DNA of 64,000 bases from Crocinitomicaceae bacterium (GTDB lineage: Bacteria; Bacteroidota; Bacteroidia; Flavobacteriales_D; Crocinitomicaceae): NCBI GenBank assembly GCA_024639405.1, contig JAHEIL010000004.1, forward strand, positions 20,545-84,544, given 5' to 3'. Below, in pieces: positions 1 to 11,663 of the stretch; position 1 is the stretch's first letter; each line of letters opens with the position of its first letter. The position numbers and the translations under genes are program-made. Below the pieces are notes generated by a model. The model saw only the letters and a program-made list of their open reading frames with translations, did no database searches and was not told the DNA's origin.

Positions 1-335
1 TTCTTAAGAGATGAGAAATGAATTTCTACACTTATATCATCTTTATAATCTCTTAAAAACGAACAAGAATTATTATTTTCAACAGATAATTGCTTTCCTG
101 TTTGATTAATTTCGACAAAATTCAATAAGTTTTTACCTCCTTTTAAAATGATTTTATCCAAAGTATCTCTGAACAATACATAGGTAATATCTGATTTTAA
201 AACTAATTCCTCAATTGGTGAAAAATTAATTTCCTTGCTTATAATAGTACCTATTGATTTAAAACACGAACGATCTTCTTCTTTAGAGCAAGACAGAAGT
301 ATGAATAAAACAAGAGTGGCACAAATTAATCTCAT
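1..335 (-). CDS. partial lipoprotein, head-GIN (DUF2807)-like
   Basis: The gene starts at the ATG at 335 and runs leftward off the window, so only about 111 N-terminal residues are visible. They open with a lipoprotein signal peptide (hydrophobic run ending LLSC, lipid-accepting Cys at residue 16). The rest is polar and beta-rich, with phrases such as VEINQTGKQLSVEN that resemble the GIN/DUF2807 domain, a repeating beta-helix-like fold found in many Bacteroidota surface lipoproteins annotated as putative adhesins. That family match is by eye. It lies 2 bp downstream of the PagL-like gene on the same strand, so the two are probably co-transcribed and both act at the cell envelope. Function is otherwise unknown. 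Confidence 0.7.
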   Translation of the reverse strand, partial: MRLICATLVLFILLSCSKEEDRSCFKSIGTIISKEINFSPIEELVLKSDITYVLFRDTLDKIILKGGKNLLNFVEINQTGKQLSVENNNSCSFLRDYKDDISVEIHFSSLK

Positions 336-337
336 AA

Positions 338-1411
338 TCAATGATTAAATGTATAACCGATTCCCAATTCTGCAAAATCTGCTCTTCCCCAATGAGAATG
401 CAACACTAACTGCGTATTCATTCCATTTTTAAAATAATAACGCATGCCGATTCTATGATATAACCTACCATCTTGATTGAATTTATCACGTACATATGTT
501 CCCATTCCAACTACAAAATGAAACTGATCCAAAGGCAATAAAAACCCAGCAAACAAACCAACTTGGATTAAATCCAGTTGTGACTTAGGAATATCTTCTT
601 GCACACCTCTTATCGATTGTTTCGAAATTACATCCACTGCCACTTCCAAACCTGTTTTGTAATTAAAAAATCTTCTCGTATGCAAACTCAAAGCATAAAC
701 TGGAAATTTTTCACCACCTGAAGGAGAATTTTCTTTGGCTGAAGCAATCAATGTTGCCCCTATCAACCACTTTTTCTTAGGAACAATAGGAACACTTCCA
801 ACTGAATCTTTTGGTTGTTGTTGAAGTGTATAGCCATATGCTAATGAAAAATAAGGTAAATTGATCCCTAAATTGGGCATTTTAAATGCAGCATTGCTTA
901 AATGCGTCATATCAATACCAAATGAAAGCTCATTCGATTTGAACTGATATGTTGTTTTTAAACCAAATGTGATTAACGCATTTATAGCCGAACTCATCGC
1001 TACATTTTTAGGGTTAAAATCTTTATCATAGCGTTTTGATATATAACCCAGTCCAGCGCCTAATCTTCCAGAAAATAAAAAATGCTGTCTTCGAATAAAT
1101 GGGAATTCTATGAATGGAAACACTCCAATGCTCTTGCCTAAAATAGAATCATTTCCTAAAGAAGCTCCAAATAAAGTGACTCCATAAGTTGGATAACGAT
1201 AAGCTTTTTGCCAGTTTTCTGATCCTTTTGAATGAATGTAAAAAGATAATTCTCCAGCATATGATAATGAATTTGCTAAATGCGCCATTATTTCATGGTG
1301 CGCTAATAAAATTCCAACTTTTTGTTTGTATTCAATACCATACTCATATTTGATTTGAGCATTACTGGTTAACGACGATAGCAATAAAGCAATTAACAGA
1401 TTTCTTTTCAT
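338..1411 (-). CDS. PagL-like lipid A deacylase family outer-membrane protein
   Basis: A 357-residue exported protein with a signal peptide (residues 1-18, cut near SNA-Q) and many short amphipathic strands, as expected of a beta-barrel. Residues 168-173 read MTHLSN; the H-x-S-N pattern with following glycines matches the catalytic His/Ser region of PagL, which removes the 3-O acyl chain of lipid A in the outer membrane. The protein is about twice the length of Pseudomonas PagL: the N-terminal 200 residues carry the motif, and residues 210-357 look like a second strand-rich half. Bacteroidota homologues are usually annotated acyloxyacyl hydrolase. Activity is inferred. It precedes the GIN-type lipoprotein by 2 bp and diverges from mazG. 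Confidence 0.65.
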   Translation of the reverse strand: MKRNLLIALLLSSLTSNAQIKYEYGIEYKQKVGILLAHHEIMAHLANSLSYAGELSFYIHSKGSENWQKAYRYPTYGVTLFGASLGNDSILGKSIGVFPFIEFPFIRRQHFLFSGRLGAGLGYISKRYDKDFNPKNVAMSSAINALITFGLKTTYQFKSNELSFGIDMTHLSNAAFKMPNLGINLPYFSLAYGYTLQQQPKDSVGSVPIVPKKKWLIGATLIASAKENSPSGGEKFPVYALSLHTRRFFNYKTGLEVAVDVISKQSIRGVQEDIPKSQLDLIQVGLFAGFLLPLDQFHFVVGMGTYVRDKFNQDGRLYHRIGMRYYFKNGMNTQLVLHSHWGRADFAELGIGYTFNH

Positions 1412-1467
1412 GAATTAACAAAACTACTAAATTATAGTAAAATTAATTTAATTTTGATGAAAAAAAA

Positions 1468-2241
1468 ATGGACGAACGACTGATTGCATTTGAACGCTTA
1501 TTAAACATTATGGACGATTTACGAGAAAAATGTCCATGGGATCAAAAACAAACCTTAGAAAGCCTTCGTCCATTAACAATTGAAGAAACATACGAATTAA
1601 CAGATGCCATTACAGCCAATGATTTAACTGCATTAAAAGGTGAAATTGGTGATCTATTTTTGCATTTGGTTTTTTATTGCAAAATTGGTTCTGAGCAAAA
1701 AGAATTTGATGTCACAAGTGTTCTCAATGCTGTTTGCGACAAATTAGTTTACAGACACCCTCATATTTACAGTGATACAGTAGCTGAAACTGAAGAAGAA
1801 GTAAAAGCGAATTGGGAAAAACTAAAATTAAAAGAGGGCAAAAAGTCTGTTTTAGAAGGTGTCCCTTCTGCATTACCAGCATTGGTAAAGGCAAGTAGAA
1901 TCCAAGAAAAAGTTAAAGGTATCGGATTTGAATGGAGCAATAAGGAAGATGTTTGGGCGAAAGTATTAGAAGAAATAGAAGAATTTAAAGCGGAAGAAGC
2001 CATTCAATCAGCGGAAATGGAAGAAGAATTTGGTGATGTATTGTTTTCATTGGTAAATTATGCGCGTTTTAATAACATAAATCCTGAAAATGCTTTAGCG
2101 AAAACAAATGAAAAATTTAAAAAACGTTTTCAATTAATGGAGCAATTTATTGAAAAAGAAGAACTTGAGCTTTCAAATATGACACTTAATGAAATGGATG
2201 TTTATTGGGAAAAGGCAAAAAAGCAATTAAAAAAACACTAA
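1468..2241 (+). CDS. mazG: nucleoside triphosphate pyrophosphohydrolase MazG
   Basis: This 257-residue protein is full length for MazG, a cytosolic all-alpha NTP pyrophosphatase that hydrolyses (d)NTPs to NMP and pyrophosphate, cleaning the nucleotide pool and modulating stringent-response signals. The N-terminal domain has the signature CPWDQKQTLESLRP followed by an EE-T-YEL helix and GEIGDLFLH, supplying the ExxE and ExxD magnesium ligands. The second MazG domain repeats the pattern as EEIEEFKAEE and EEFGDVLFSL. The ATG at 1468 is used because the nearby ATG at 1457 is out of frame. A TAATTTTG box at 1449-1456 lies only 12 bp upstream, so the leader may be very short. It diverges from the PagL-like gene. 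Confidence 0.93.
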   Translation: MDERLIAFERLLNIMDDLREKCPWDQKQTLESLRPLTIEETYELTDAITANDLTALKGEIGDLFLHLVFYCKIGSEQKEFDVTSVLNAVCDKLVYRHPHIYSDTVAETEEEVKANWEKLKLKEGKKSVLEGVPSALPALVKASRIQEKVKGIGFEWSNKEDVWAKVLEEIEEFKAEEAIQSAEMEEEFGDVLFSLVNYARFNNINPENALAKTNEKFKKRFQLMEQFIEKEELELSNMTLNEMDVYWEKAKKQLKKH

Positions 2242-2337
2242 CCGTTCATTCATTCAAACCTACAGATAAAAAGATTCTTATTTTAAAACCGAATTCCTTA
2301 CAATTAATTTTCTATCTTCGAAATCCAAAAAAATATT

Positions 2338-4677
2338 ATGCGTTTAATTACATTTTTACTATTCATTTCCATTTTCCATTTTGTTGGATTTTCCCAAGAA
2401 TATATCCTTCGAGGATTTGTTACTGATCAAAAAAGTGGCGAACCTATTGGTTTTGAAAAAATTAAACAATTTAAAGCAGCTGACAGCTCAATTGTTACTT
2501 CTGCAACATCTGACGACAATGGTTTCTTTACCATACCAAAAGTTAAACCTGGAAAATATTTAATTAAAGTTGATAATCCAGCATACAAGTCATTTTCATT
2601 ACTAGTTGATGTTTCAGGGAAAAAACTAATAATAAATGTAAAAATTGAATTAGAAAAAAGCGACAAAACAAAAGACTTAGATGCGATACGTGTCACTGCT
2701 GCTGGAAAAATTAAAAAAACAGATCCACAAGTTTCTCAAATTCGATTGGATAAAAAAGGATTAGAACGCATTCCAAGCATGGGTGCTGAAAACGACATTG
2801 TTGGTGCATTTTCTGTTACTCCAGGTGTTGTCACAACAGGCGATCAAGGTGGTCAATTGTATGTTCGTGGTGGGACACCAATTCAAAATAAAGTTTTATT
2901 AGACGGAATGACGATTTATCAACCTTTTCATTCGATCGGATTTTTCTCGATTTTTGAAACGGAATTGGTGAAAAATGTAGATGTTTATACGGGTGGATTT
3001 GATGCGAAATATGGAGGTAGAATTTCATCAATTATGGACATCAGTTACCGAGATGGTGCAAAAAACAAATTTGGTGGTAAAGTATCCGTTTCTCCATTCC
3101 TGGCAAAATTGGTATTAGAAGGTCCGATTGGTTCAACAAAAAACGGCTTGAGTAATAATTCTTATGTGTTTTCAGCAAAACATTCATTATTAGATTATAC
3201 CTCTAAAAGTTTATATACTACTGTTAACGAAGGGAATGGATTACCGTTTAATTTTACCGATTTATATGGTAAGTTAACTTTTGGTTCTAAAGGAGGTTCA
3301 AAAGTAAGTGTGTTTGGTTTTCACAACAGAGATTCTGTAAATTATGGTGTAGCTGATTTAAATTGGATTGCAAGCGGAGGAGGTTTGAATTTCATGCTCA
3401 TTCCAACTAGTTCATCGATGTTAATTAAAGGACATGTTAATGGATCATCTTACGCTACAACATTTGCTGAAGCAGCTCAACAACCAAGAGAAAGTAGCAT
3501 TAACGGATTTGATTTAGGATTTGATTTCACCTATTTCTTGAAAAATGAAAGCGAATTAAATTATGGGTTTAATTTTAGTGGCTTTAATACCAATTACAAA
3601 ACAACCAACGAAGTAAAAAGAGTCATTGAAATTGCTGAACATTCAACTGAAATAGGCCTTTATACTTCATATCGATTGATTAAAAATCGTTGGGTCATTC
3701 AACCAAGTATTCGTGTACAAGTTTATTCTGCTATTAGTGAAATAACATTGGAACCAAGAATTGCAGCGAAATACAATGCTACTGAGAAATTTAGACTGAA
3801 ACTTTCTGGTGGAAGATTCACTCAAAATTTCACTTCTGCTTCGTCGGACAAAGACATTGTAAATCTTTTCAACGGTATATTAACTGCACCTCAAAATGTT
3901 CAATCTACATTCGTAACGCAGTTTCAACAACAACAAGATTTAAACAATGGACTTCAAAAAGCGTGGCATGCGATCATCGGTGCTGAATACGATTTAGGAA
4001 AAGACCTCATGTTAAATGTGGAAGCTTACTATAAATATTTTGACAAACTAAGTAATATCAATCAAAACAAAATTTACGATGACGTAGCTGCATTTTCTCA
4101 AATTGATGATGTTTACAAAAAGAATTTCATCATTGAAGATGGTGTAACTTATGGATTAGATGTATTATTAAAATATTCTAAAAATAGAATTTTCCTTTGG
4201 GGAGTTTATTCTTATGGAAATTCACAACGTTGGGATGGATTCAATTTTTACAATCCTGTTTTTGACCGTAGACACAACATCAACATCGTTGGAACGTATT
4301 TATTTGGAAAGAAAAAAGATTTAGAATTAAGTATTCGATGGAATTTAGGTTCAGGATTACCTTATACACCAACTGCAGGTTATTATCAAGGTGAGAACTT
4401 TAATGGAGGAGTTACAACAAATATCAACACCTCAAACCCTAGTAATATTAGTTTAAGTATGGGCGACTTCAATAGCCAACGTCTTCCATATTACCATCGA
4501 TTAGATGTAACAGTTAAAAAACAATTTACTTTTAAAAACAAAAGCATTTTAGAAATGATTGGAAGTGTAACCAATGTTTACAATAGAAACAACATCTTTT
4601 ATGTGAACAGAATTACTGGTAAAGAAATTTATCAATTCCCATTTCTTCCTAGTGTAGGAATCAGTTATAAATTCTAA
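2338..4677 (+). CDS. TonB-dependent outer-membrane receptor with carboxypeptidase-like N-domain
   Basis: A 779-residue outer-membrane transporter. A signal peptide (about residues 1-19, ending GFSQ) is followed by a carboxypeptidase D regulatory-like Ig domain (about 22-105; LRGFVTDQKSGEPIGFEKI), then a TonB plug domain (about 125-235) with QLYVRGGTPIQNKVLLDGM and KYGGRISSIMDI, and a beta-barrel ending in the aromatic-rich SVGISYKF. Such receptors import siderophores, vitamins or oligomers using TonB energy. No SusD partner lies next to it, so it is not a classic polysaccharide-utilisation pair and the substrate is unknown. It converges with the M61 peptidase gene; the two stop codons abut at 4677/4678. 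A weak TATCTTCG box lies at 2313-2320. Confidence 0.88.
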   Translation: MRLITFLLFISIFHFVGFSQEYILRGFVTDQKSGEPIGFEKIKQFKAADSSIVTSATSDDNGFFTIPKVKPGKYLIKVDNPAYKSFSLLVDVSGKKLIINVKIELEKSDKTKDLDAIRVTAAGKIKKTDPQVSQIRLDKKGLERIPSMGAENDIVGAFSVTPGVVTTGDQGGQLYVRGGTPIQNKVLLDGMTIYQPFHSIGFFSIFETELVKNVDVYTGGFDAKYGGRISSIMDISYRDGAKNKFGGKVSVSPFLAKLVLEGPIGSTKNGLSNNSYVFSAKHSLLDYTSKSLYTTVNEGNGLPFNFTDLYGKLTFGSKGGSKVSVFGFHNRDSVNYGVADLNWIASGGGLNFMLIPTSSSMLIKGHVNGSSYATTFAEAAQQPRESSINGFDLGFDFTYFLKNESELNYGFNFSGFNTNYKTTNEVKRVIEIAEHSTEIGLYTSYRLIKNRWVIQPSIRVQVYSAISEITLEPRIAAKYNATEKFRLKLSGGRFTQNFTSASSDKDIVNLFNGILTAPQNVQSTFVTQFQQQQDLNNGLQKAWHAIIGAEYDLGKDLMLNVEAYYKYFDKLSNINQNKIYDDVAAFSQIDDVYKKNFIIEDGVTYGLDVLLKYSKNRIFLWGVYSYGNSQRWDGFNFYNPVFDRRHNINIVGTYLFGKKKDLELSIRWNLGSGLPYTPTAGYYQGENFNGGVTTNINTSNPSNISLSMGDFNSQRLPYYHRLDVTVKKQFTFKNKSILEMIGSVTNVYNRNNIFYVNRITGKEIYQFPFLPSVGISYKF

Positions 4678-6384
4678 TTACTTCATCCACTTATCCAATG
4701 CATTGATTTGCAATTTGGTAGGTTTTGTCGTAATTGGTTGCACATAATATTCCAAATAAAAGTTTCGATTTACTTCTGGTAGATGTATCGTTAGCAATCT
4801 TCCTGCTCTGTTAATAGTTACTTTCTTAGGCTGGTTGTCAAAATATGCTAACCATTTATCCAATTCACCTTGGCACAACACATCATTGACCGCAATGATT
4901 TCATCATTCAACATTAATCCTCCTAAATCAGCTGGACTTCCCGTATAAATTGACGCCACAGTTAAAGTACCTGGTATGACTTTCATTCCTAATTTTCCAG
5001 CGGAATAACTTGCTAAGGGACGATGTGTCAATTCCAATCCTAAATAATCTAAACTATCAGCTAGAATTGACTCAAATGGTTGTGTACCATGTATGAAATC
5101 ATTAAAAAATTCATCCCAATTCACACTTGATACTTGTTCTAATACTGCTTTGTAATCCTCTTCTGAAACTCCTTTTCCTTTCACAGCGTAATCAAAATAA
5201 AGCACTCGCATTACATCATCTAGACAAAAACGATTAATGGTTGCTTTTAATATTTTTACATCCGTGACAAAAGCTAACAAGCAACCTTCAGTATAAATGG
5301 AAACTTTTCTACCGGGCGCGCCTGGAGTGTAACCGTCCAACCAGGTATCAAAGGACGATTCTGCAACTGAATAATTAAAACGAGCCGGATTGTCAAAATG
5401 TTTTTGCAATTGATTTTTAAATTCCATCAAGTAGTTTTCCAAGGTGAAAACGCCACTTTTCAATAGAAACATATCACCCATATACGTTGTAATCCCCTCA
5501 CAAATGTATCCTAATTCAGAATAATTTTCCTGTTTAAAATTGTAGGGATATAATTCAATTGGTCGAATGGCTTTTACATTCCACGTATGGTACAATTCAT
5601 GTGACGAAACACCCAACAATTCTTTGTAAAGCGACCCAAAAACATCGTAAGTTGGCCCTAATAAAATAACAGTTGAATTACAATGTTCAACACCATGATA
5701 CGCTTTATAAGGAACAATTTGACACAAAAAATGATATTCTTTTGTTGGGAACTCCTTGAACTTTTGAAGTTGTTTATCTGTAAATAGTTTAAAATCTTTT
5801 AGTAAACGATCCCATTCAACTTCAATCGAACCATTGAACCAAATGTGAAATAACGTTGCGCCAGATTCATAAGTTTGGTGTTGTAAATTTGCTGAACAAA
5901 TAAAAGGAGAATCAGCCAGCTCATCAAAATTGGCAACTTCCCAAGCATTCCCTTTTTTTAACATCGCTGTTGCAACCTCCCAGTTAGCAGGTATAATTAA
6001 CTCAACAGAACAAGGTTCGTGTTCCAATCCTTCTACAAACACACAACAATTAACTGGATTTACATACAATTGATCTGGCGATAAAAATGTGGACCCAGCG
6101 TTTAAATCTGCAGCAAAATACTGGTATGAAACAGTAATTGTTTTTTCATCTTTCGTATCAACTTGCCAGCTATCTTTTGTCAATTTAAAGCAATTCAACT
6201 TTGTATTTGAAGTTCCTAAAACTTTAAATCCCTTTACATTTTTAGCAAAATTCCCCAATTCATAACGGCCTGGGCGCCAGCTTGGCAAATGAACAATCGT
6301 TTGATCATTATTAACGTGAAATGTTGCTGTTATTTGGATGTATTGTTGATGTGCATTCGCACTATTGAACGTATATTGAACCAT
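4678..6384 (-). CDS. M61 family (glycyl aminopeptidase-type) peptidase with PDZ domain
   Basis: From the ATG at 6384 this gives a 568-residue M61 peptidase. The zinc site is SSHELYHTWNVK (HExxH at about residues 262-266), after the typical M61 N-terminal beta domain (HLPSWRPGRYELGNFAKN). The C-terminal part holds a PDZ domain (about 460-545: TVASIYTGSPADLGGLMLNDE), as in other family members that trim peptides from the N-terminus. The frame stays open upstream to 6471, but that extension overlaps the terminator of the ABC-F gene and does not resemble the family, so the shorter start is chosen. No export signal follows this start, suggesting a cytosolic protein. It lies downstream of the ABC-F gene on the same strand, separated by a terminator. 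Confidence 0.85.
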   Translation of the reverse strand: MVQYTFNSANAHQQYIQITATFHVNNDQTIVHLPSWRPGRYELGNFAKNVKGFKVLGTSNTKLNCFKLTKDSWQVDTKDEKTITVSYQYFAADLNAGSTFLSPDQLYVNPVNCCVFVEGLEHEPCSVELIIPANWEVATAMLKKGNAWEVANFDELADSPFICSANLQHQTYESGATLFHIWFNGSIEVEWDRLLKDFKLFTDKQLQKFKEFPTKEYHFLCQIVPYKAYHGVEHCNSTVILLGPTYDVFGSLYKELLGVSSHELYHTWNVKAIRPIELYPYNFKQENYSELGYICEGITTYMGDMFLLKSGVFTLENYLMEFKNQLQKHFDNPARFNYSVAESSFDTWLDGYTPGAPGRKVSIYTEGCLLAFVTDVKILKATINRFCLDDVMRVLYFDYAVKGKGVSEEDYKAVLEQVSSVNWDEFFNDFIHGTQPFESILADSLDYLGLELTHRPLASYSAGKLGMKVIPGTLTVASIYTGSPADLGGLMLNDEIIAVNDVLCQGELDKWLAYFDNQPKKVTINRAGRLLTIHLPEVNRNFYLEYYVQPITTKPTKLQINALDKWMK

Positions 6385-6435
6385 GTTTGATCTAAATTTG
6401 GCTTTAAAGTTAAAAAGTATTCTTTGAATTATATT

Positions 6436-6466
6436 AAAAAAAAACGACAACCAAAAAGATTGTCGC
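6436..6466 (-). terminator. rho-independent terminator of the ABC-F gene
   Basis: On the minus strand GCGACAATC pairs with GGTTGTCGT across a five-base loop, followed by a run of nine T. It begins 23 bp after the stop of the ABC-F gene, which it most likely ends, and it argues that the M61 gene has its own promoter or depends on read-through. Confidence 0.8.
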
Positions 6467-6488
6467 TTCACTTTAAATATTCTAAAAA

Positions 6489-8111
<1,623 letters not shown>

Positions 8112-8128
8112 TTACTTGAAATTTGGCA

Positions 8129-8158
8129 CAAAGATACGAACTTCTAGGCAAATTTCAA
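8129..8158 (-). promoter_or_regulatory. Bacteroidota-type promoter of the ABC-F gene
   Basis: On the minus strand TATCTTTG (8129-8136) fits the TAnnTTTG -7 box, with TTG (8156-8158) exactly 19 bp upstream. The start codon follows 20 bp downstream of the -7 box. Confidence 0.7.
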
Positions 8159-8165
8159 GCTTGAA

Positions 8166-8687
8166 TTATTTCAACCACTTCAAGTGTCTACTGTAAAGAA
8201 TTACAAAGACTGCTGCTAGAATTAAATTCCAAACAACTACAATTGTTGGAATATCAGCAGGTGAAACAAAAAAGTACAATTGAATGACTGAAAACAATGA
8301 GTAAATGATGTACAAATGAAATCCAATTTTTTTGCCTTTCCACATAGATAAAGCACCAAACAAACCTGTTCCAATCACAATAATTGAAACCAATGAAACC
8401 ATGTAAAACTGAGCATTAATGGATTCTGTCATACGCTGAACTTGTTCCAACATCGTCACAAAGCTGTGCATTTCCAAAGATTTCAATTCATCAATCATTT
8501 TGATCATTTCCACCTTTTGTTCTTCCATAACTTCTGGAGACAATGGTCCTCCAAGTAAATTAAAAATACTTGACAGCATTGAAAGTCCAGCTGAAACAAA
8601 CGTCAAAATACATAAAATTTTTAGTGCTTGTGGACGTTTATTACTTTCAGGTAAATTAAAATCTGAAGAATTATTGCTTGTTTCCAT
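8166..8687 (-). CDS. conserved membrane protein, unknown function
   Basis: A 173-residue integral membrane protein that I do not recognise. The N-terminus is polar (about 20 residues); hydrophobic segments lie at about 22-45, 97-117, 124-143 and 147-166. Between the first and second, residues 50-95 form a charged, probably helical, stretch (SPEVMEEQKVEMIKMIDELK). This looks like a small four-helix membrane protein with a large extramembrane helical loop. It follows hutH with no intergenic base (hutH stop at 8688), so translational coupling is likely and the gene probably belongs to a hisS-hutH transcript. No domain indicates a role in histidine metabolism, and co-transcription may be incidental. 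Confidence 0.75.
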   Translation of the reverse strand: METSNNSSDFNLPESNKRPQALKILCILTFVSAGLSMLSSIFNLLGGPLSPEVMEEQKVEMIKMIDELKSLEMHSFVTMLEQVQRMTESINAQFYMVSLVSIIVIGTGLFGALSMWKGKKIGFHLYIIYSLFSVIQLYFFVSPADIPTIVVVWNLILAAVFVILYSRHLKWLK

Positions 8688-10172
8688 TTATATTTTTTCT
8701 TTTACAAACTTAACACTTTCAGCAATCAAAGGTTGTAAGAAGGTATCATTTTTAACAAATGTTACCACTTTTCTATAATTCGAATACATTTTCTCAAGTC
8801 TTTCACTTGTTTTTAATGGACGTCGAAATTCAAACGCTTGCGCAGCATTCAACAATTCAATTCCTTGAATGGTATAACAATTCTGAATGATTCGATACAA
8901 TTTAGTCGCAGCATTCGCTCCCATACTTACATGATCTTCTTGCCCATTACTTGAGTCGATCGAATCGATTGAAGCTGGCGTACACAATTGTTTGTTTTGA
9001 CTAACAATTGAAGCAGCCGTATATTGAGGAATCATAAAACCAGAATTTAAGCCAGGGTTTGCGACTAAAAAAGCTGGTAAATTACGTGTACCTGAAATCA
9101 ATTTATACACACGTCGCTCTGAAATACTTCCCATCTCTGCTAGTGCAATCGCTAAAAAGTCCATCGATATCGCTAAAGGTTGACCGTGAAAGTTTCCTGC
9201 AGAAACAACATCGTCTTCATCAGGAAAAACAGTTGGATTATCCGTTACCGCATTGATTTCTCGTTCTACAATTTGCGAAACATAATCAATTGCGTCTTTA
9301 GAAGCTCCATGCACTTGAGGAATGCATCTGAAAGAATACGGATCCTGAACATGCGCTTTTTCTTGCGTCACCACTTCACTACCAGCTAATAAATCGCGAA
9401 AAATTGTTGCAGTTTCAATTTGACCTTTTTGGTTTCTTATTTCATTTACATTCGCTTGAAAAGGATTGATTCTACCATCATATCCTTCCAATGACAAAGC
9501 AGCTATTTGATTCCATTGTTGCCAGAGTTGAAGTGAATTTGCAACAGCATAACTTGCATATGCACTCATGAATTGTGTTCCATTCAACAAAGCTAAACCT
9601 TCTTTGGATTGCAATTGAATTGGTTCTAATGAAAAATGGGACAGTACAGACTTCGAGGTAACTTTTTCACCTTTAAAATAAACTTCACCTTCACCAATCA
9701 GTGGTAAACTCAAATGTGCTAATGGCGCCAAATCTCCTGAGGCCCCCAAACTACCTTGTTGGTAAACAACAGGTAGAATTTCATTGTTATAAAAGAAAAT
9801 TAAACGTTCGACCGTTGCAACTTGCACACCTGAATTCCCATGCGATAATCCAATGATTTTTAACAACAACATGCGTTTAACTAATTCAGCTGGTACTTCT
9901 TCACCTGTTCCACACGCATGCGAAACAACTAAATTATATTGTAACAAACCTAAATCTTCAAATGAAATTGCCGTATTGCACAACGAACCAAAGCCAGTAT
10001 TTATTCCATAAATCAATTGGTCGTGATTGGCCATTTTATCATCTAAATATTGACGACATTTTGCAATGGCAGCACGCGCTTCAGCACCTAATTCGATTGT
10101 TTTTGATGAAAGAAGTAAATCTTCTAATTCTTTCAATTCAATCCATTGATTATTAATTTTATAACTACTCAT
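8688..10172 (-). CDS. hutH: histidine ammonia-lyase (aromatic amino acid lyase family)
   Basis: A 494-residue lyase that deaminates L-histidine to urocanate in the cytosol, the first step of histidine degradation. The MIO electrophile precursor Ala-Ser-Gly lies at 144-146 within GSLGASGDLAPLAHLSLPLIG; upstream is the substrate loop YGINTGFGSL, and later QEDHVSMGANAATK and the YTAASIVSQNKQL region are typical of the family. Length fits HutH. The other hut genes are not nearby, so this could in principle be another aromatic amino acid lyase, but the H in QEDHVS and overall pattern favour histidine. It lies 25 bp downstream of hisS, so a gene that uses histidine for tRNA charging is joined to one that breaks it down. 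Confidence 0.87.
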   Translation of the reverse strand: MSSYKINNQWIELKELEDLLLSSKTIELGAEARAAIAKCRQYLDDKMANHDQLIYGINTGFGSLCNTAISFEDLGLLQYNLVVSHACGTGEEVPAELVKRMLLLKIIGLSHGNSGVQVATVERLIFFYNNEILPVVYQQGSLGASGDLAPLAHLSLPLIGEGEVYFKGEKVTSKSVLSHFSLEPIQLQSKEGLALLNGTQFMSAYASYAVANSLQLWQQWNQIAALSLEGYDGRINPFQANVNEIRNQKGQIETATIFRDLLAGSEVVTQEKAHVQDPYSFRCIPQVHGASKDAIDYVSQIVEREINAVTDNPTVFPDEDDVVSAGNFHGQPLAISMDFLAIALAEMGSISERRVYKLISGTRNLPAFLVANPGLNSGFMIPQYTAASIVSQNKQLCTPASIDSIDSSNGQEDHVSMGANAATKLYRIIQNCYTIQGIELLNAAQAFEFRRPLKTSERLEKMYSNYRKVVTFVKNDTFLQPLIAESVKFVKEKI

Positions 10173-10197
10173 ATTGAATGTGTAACTTTAATTTTTT

Positions 10198-11565
10198 TTA
10201 TTTCAACTTTTCAATTAACTCAAATAAGCTAACTAATTCTTGATCACCAGTTTCTAGGTTTTTTAATAAAATTTGCTCTTTTTGTATTTCTTGCTCACCT
10301 ATCATCGCAACAAACTGTACTTTTCGATCATTGGCATACTTCAATTGTTTTTGCAATTTTGCATTTGAAGGATACAATTCACAAGCAATATTATTGGCAC
10401 GAACTTCTTTCATTAATTGAAGGCAATGTGCTTGTTCGGATGAACCAAAATTCACAAATAACAAGGTCAATCCTTGGTCCGTTTCTTTTGGGAATAATTC
10501 CAATTCAGTCAATACATCGTAAATACGATCTGCTCCAAATGAAATTCCAACACCTGACATACCACTCATTCCAAACAAGCCAGTTAAATCATCGTAGCGT
10601 CCACCCCCACAAATACTTCCCATTTTCACGCCGTTCGCTTTCACTTCAAAAATAGCACCTGTGTAGTAATTCAATCCACGTGCTAGTGTAATATCAAATT
10701 CTAATTCAGCTTTTTGCAATCCAAGAACTGCAATTTGATCAAAAATAAATTTCAATTCTTCAATTCCTTTTAAGCCAATTTCACTTGTTGCTAAAAAAGC
10801 TGATAGCTGTTCAATTTTTTCTTCTGTAGAACCCGTTATGTGAAACAAAGGCTCTATTCGAGCGATAGCAGTTTCAGAAACACCTTTTTCAAGCAATTCT
10901 TTTACTACACCTTCAATTCCGATTTTATCTAATTTATCGATCGCAACTGTAATTGCGATTAATTTGTCTGCTTCACCACACACTTCAGCAATACCCGTTA
11001 AAATTTTTCGGTTGTTTATTTTAATGGTGAAATCAGGTATGTGCAAATTCGACAATACCTCATCAAACAATTGCACCAATTCCAATTCATAGATCAACGA
11101 ATCACTTCCAACAACATCTGCATCGCATTGAAAAAACTCTTGGTAACGCCCGTGTTGCGGCCGATCAGCGCGCCAAACCGGTTGAATTTGATAGCGTTTA
11201 AATGGGAAAGACAATTCATGTTGGTGTTGCACAACGTAACGTGCAAAAGGAACTGTTAAATCATAACGTAACGCTTTTTCAGCCAACGAATTAGCAAAAC
11301 GTGGAAGATTCTCTTCGGTTAAAGCGTTAATGTCAGCTTTTTTCAATTTATCACCAGAATTTAAAATTCTAAAAATCAAGCGATCACCTTCTTCCCCATA
11401 TTTCCCCATTAAAGTAGATGACAACTCAAAAGAAGGCGTTTCAATTGGAGCAAATCCATATTTTTTAAACGCAGTTTTAATGGTGTCGAAAAGATAGCTT
11501 CTTCTAGCTACTTCAATCGGTAAAAAATCTCTTGTTCCTTTTGGAATCGATGGTTTTTGAGCCAT
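10198..11565 (-). CDS. hisS: histidyl-tRNA synthetase
   Basis: A 455-residue class II aminoacyl-tRNA synthetase that charges tRNA-His in the cytosol. Near the N-terminus is PKGTRDFLP (residues 6-14), motif 1 follows, motif 2 includes [21 protein letters not shown], the histidine-specific loop reads [12 protein letters not shown], and motif 3 is [13 protein letters not shown]...[11 protein letters not shown]. The C-terminal anticodon-binding domain spans roughly 355-455. All catalytic blocks appear intact. It diverges from slyD and leads a minus-strand run with hutH and a membrane protein gene. Confidence 0.96.
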   Translation of the reverse strand: MAQKPSIPKGTRDFLPIEVARRSYLFDTIKTAFKKYGFAPIETPSFELSSTLMGKYGEEGDRLIFRILNSGDKLKKADINALTEENLPRFANSLAEKALRYDLTVPFARYVVQHQHELSFPFKRYQIQPVWRADRPQHGRYQEFFQCDADVVGSDSLIYELELVQLFDEVLSNLHIPDFTIKINNRKILTGIAEVCGEADKLIAITVAIDKLDKIGIEGVVKELLEKGVSETAIARIEPLFHITGSTEEKIEQLSAFLATSEIGLKGIEELKFIFDQIAVLGLQKAELEFDITLARGLNYYTGAIFEVKANGVKMGSICGGGRYDDLTGLFGMSGMSGVGISFGADRIYDVLTELELFPKETDQGLTLLFVNFGSSEQAHCLQLMKEVRANNIACELYPSNAKLQKQLKYANDRKVQFVAMIGEQEIQKEQILLKNLETGDQELVSLFELIEKLK

Positions 11566-11583
11566 GTATAGTATTATTTATTA

Positions 11584-11591
11584 CAAAGATA
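11584..11591 (-). promoter_or_regulatory. -7 promoter box for hisS
   Basis: TATCTTTG on the minus strand, 18 bp upstream of the hisS ATG, matches TAnnTTTG. No TTG lies at the ideal upstream distance, so this rests on the -7 box alone. Confidence 0.5.
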
Positions 11592-11611
11592 ATTCGATTT
11601 TTTGAATTGAA

Positions 11612-11640
11612 TTGTAACTGCAATAAATTCAGTATTTTTG
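11612..11640 (+). promoter_or_regulatory. Bacteroidota-type promoter of slyD
   Basis: TATTTTTG at 11633-11640 followed by CACCC, with TTG at 11612-11614 (18-bp spacer). It lies 23 bp before the ATG at 11664, which supports that start over an upstream extension. Confidence 0.7.
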
Positions 11641-11663
11641 CACCCTATTTAAAAAAAATCGAC

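Noticed and set aside
6385..6471. Upstream extension of the M61 peptidase
   Set aside because: It runs through the ABC-F terminator and does not match the family N-terminus.
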